Shown here: in pieces, positions 63,787-64,000 of the stretch
How the letters are laid out: each line of letters starts with the position of its first letter
How positions within the stretch are numbered: the first letter of the stretch is position 1
Source of the DNA: Aurantiacibacter atlanticus
GTDB taxonomy: Bacteria; Pseudomonadota; Alphaproteobacteria; Sphingomonadales; Sphingomonadaceae
DNA length: 64,000 nucleotides
Assembly (NCBI RefSeq): GCF_001077815.2
Contig: NZ_CP011310.1
Location: forward strand, 62,001-126,000
Direction of reading: 5' to 3'
Notes under the pieces: model-generated
Told to the model about the DNA's origin: nothing
What the model saw: the letters and a program-made list of their open reading frames with translations, nothing else
Database searches by the model: none
Translations under genes and position numbers: made by a program

Positions 63787-64000
63787 TCATGCATCAGTTT
63801 GACAGCCGGCGCTGCCCTCTCGGTGGACTTGCATCAACCGCCACTGCACGTAATTTCTATGGCGGCAGGAATGGCATGAGAATGAGCCAACCTCGTCGTG
63901 CTTCATATCAAGGAAGAAGCGCCAGGGCATATGGTTAGCGGCGCTGCACGCCTCGCAGTTCACGGGGACAGTCACCTGCTCGAAGCCGAAGCCGTCGGCT
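63787..64000 (-). CDS. Zinc-ribbon protein, N-terminus beyond the window
   Basis: The frame is open to the window end, so the gene starts outside. The visible 71 residues contain two Cys pairs (NCEAC and SCHSC) spaced about 24 residues apart, typical of a zinc ribbon. A GTG at 63975 could be an internal start. It converges on the preceding gene with 5 bp between stops. Function unknown. Confidence 0.55.
   Translation of the reverse strand, partial: ADGFGFEQVTVPVNCEACSAANHMPWRFFLDMKHDEVGSFSCHSCRHRNYVQWRLMQVHREGSAGCQTDA

Overview
The window looks like part of a conjugative plasmid or integrative conjugative element (ICE) from an alphaproteobacterium, most likely a sphingomonad. The grounds are the GC-rich codon use, a complete F-type (MPF-F) transfer operon in the arrangement I associate with Sphingomonadales, and GAAC-N7-GAAC (alphaproteobacterial LexA-type) boxes in key regulatory gaps. 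No rRNA, tRNA or CRISPR array was seen.

Layout. (1) 1-1045: an AlpA-type regulator cut by the window edge and a second regulator on the minus strand. Their upstream gap holds two LexA-type boxes and five motif copies spaced exactly 21 bp apart. (2) 1046-18760: one long plus-strand operon, mostly with overlapping or closely spaced genes, for an F-type type IV secretion system and pilus (traA-L-E-K-B-dsbC-V-C-orf-trbI-S26 peptidase-W-U-trbC-N-F-H-G). (3) 18765-20770: a small membrane protein divergent from a hipBA toxin-antitoxin pair, with three 24-bp palindromic operators. (4) 20857-50003: a minus-strand defence block of about 29 kb. Read 5' to 3' it runs: 60-residue regulator, zorA-zorB-zorC-zorD (type I Zorya), druH-druE (type III Druantia), hsdM-hsdS-hsdR (type I restriction-modification), a 35-codon ORF, and a DUF262/HNH/AlbA_2 fusion gene. 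The last gene is split by an IS3-family element that itself carries a nested IS110/IS1111-family element. Removing the IS3 element and one 4-bp target duplication restores the frame exactly. (5) 50116-51737: an S24-type self-cleaving repressor candidate with a LexA-type box in its divergent promoter, and a candidate EVE-HNH nuclease. (6) 51744-57364: MobF relaxase/helicase TraI, coupling protein TraD and a small relaxosome-type protein. (7) about 57585-57608: a candidate oriT, made of a short hairpin followed by a GGGTGT/G site like the F nic region. (8) 58095-62790: a leading region with ssb, ardC anti-restriction and DUF2493 genes, nearly all on the minus strand. Three of the gaps upstream of its genes contain long imperfect inverted repeats resembling F-plasmid Frpo single-stranded promoters. 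(9) 63047-64000: one gene of unknown function and a zinc-ribbon gene cut by the window end.

How it fits together. The tra operon builds the pilus and channel. TraI, TraD and the accessory protein process DNA at oriT. The leading-region genes would be expressed early in the recipient to protect the incoming strand (SSB, ArdC). The cargo between the two transfer blocks gives the host several anti-phage systems. The S24 repressor or the host LexA could couple transfer, and perhaps the promoter just upstream of the defence block, to DNA damage. The points most worth checking are the Frpo-like hairpins, the LexA-type box network, a ZorD with an extra MIT_C-like C-terminal domain, the hidden 35-codon ORF, and the IS-broken DUF262-AlbA_2 gene.
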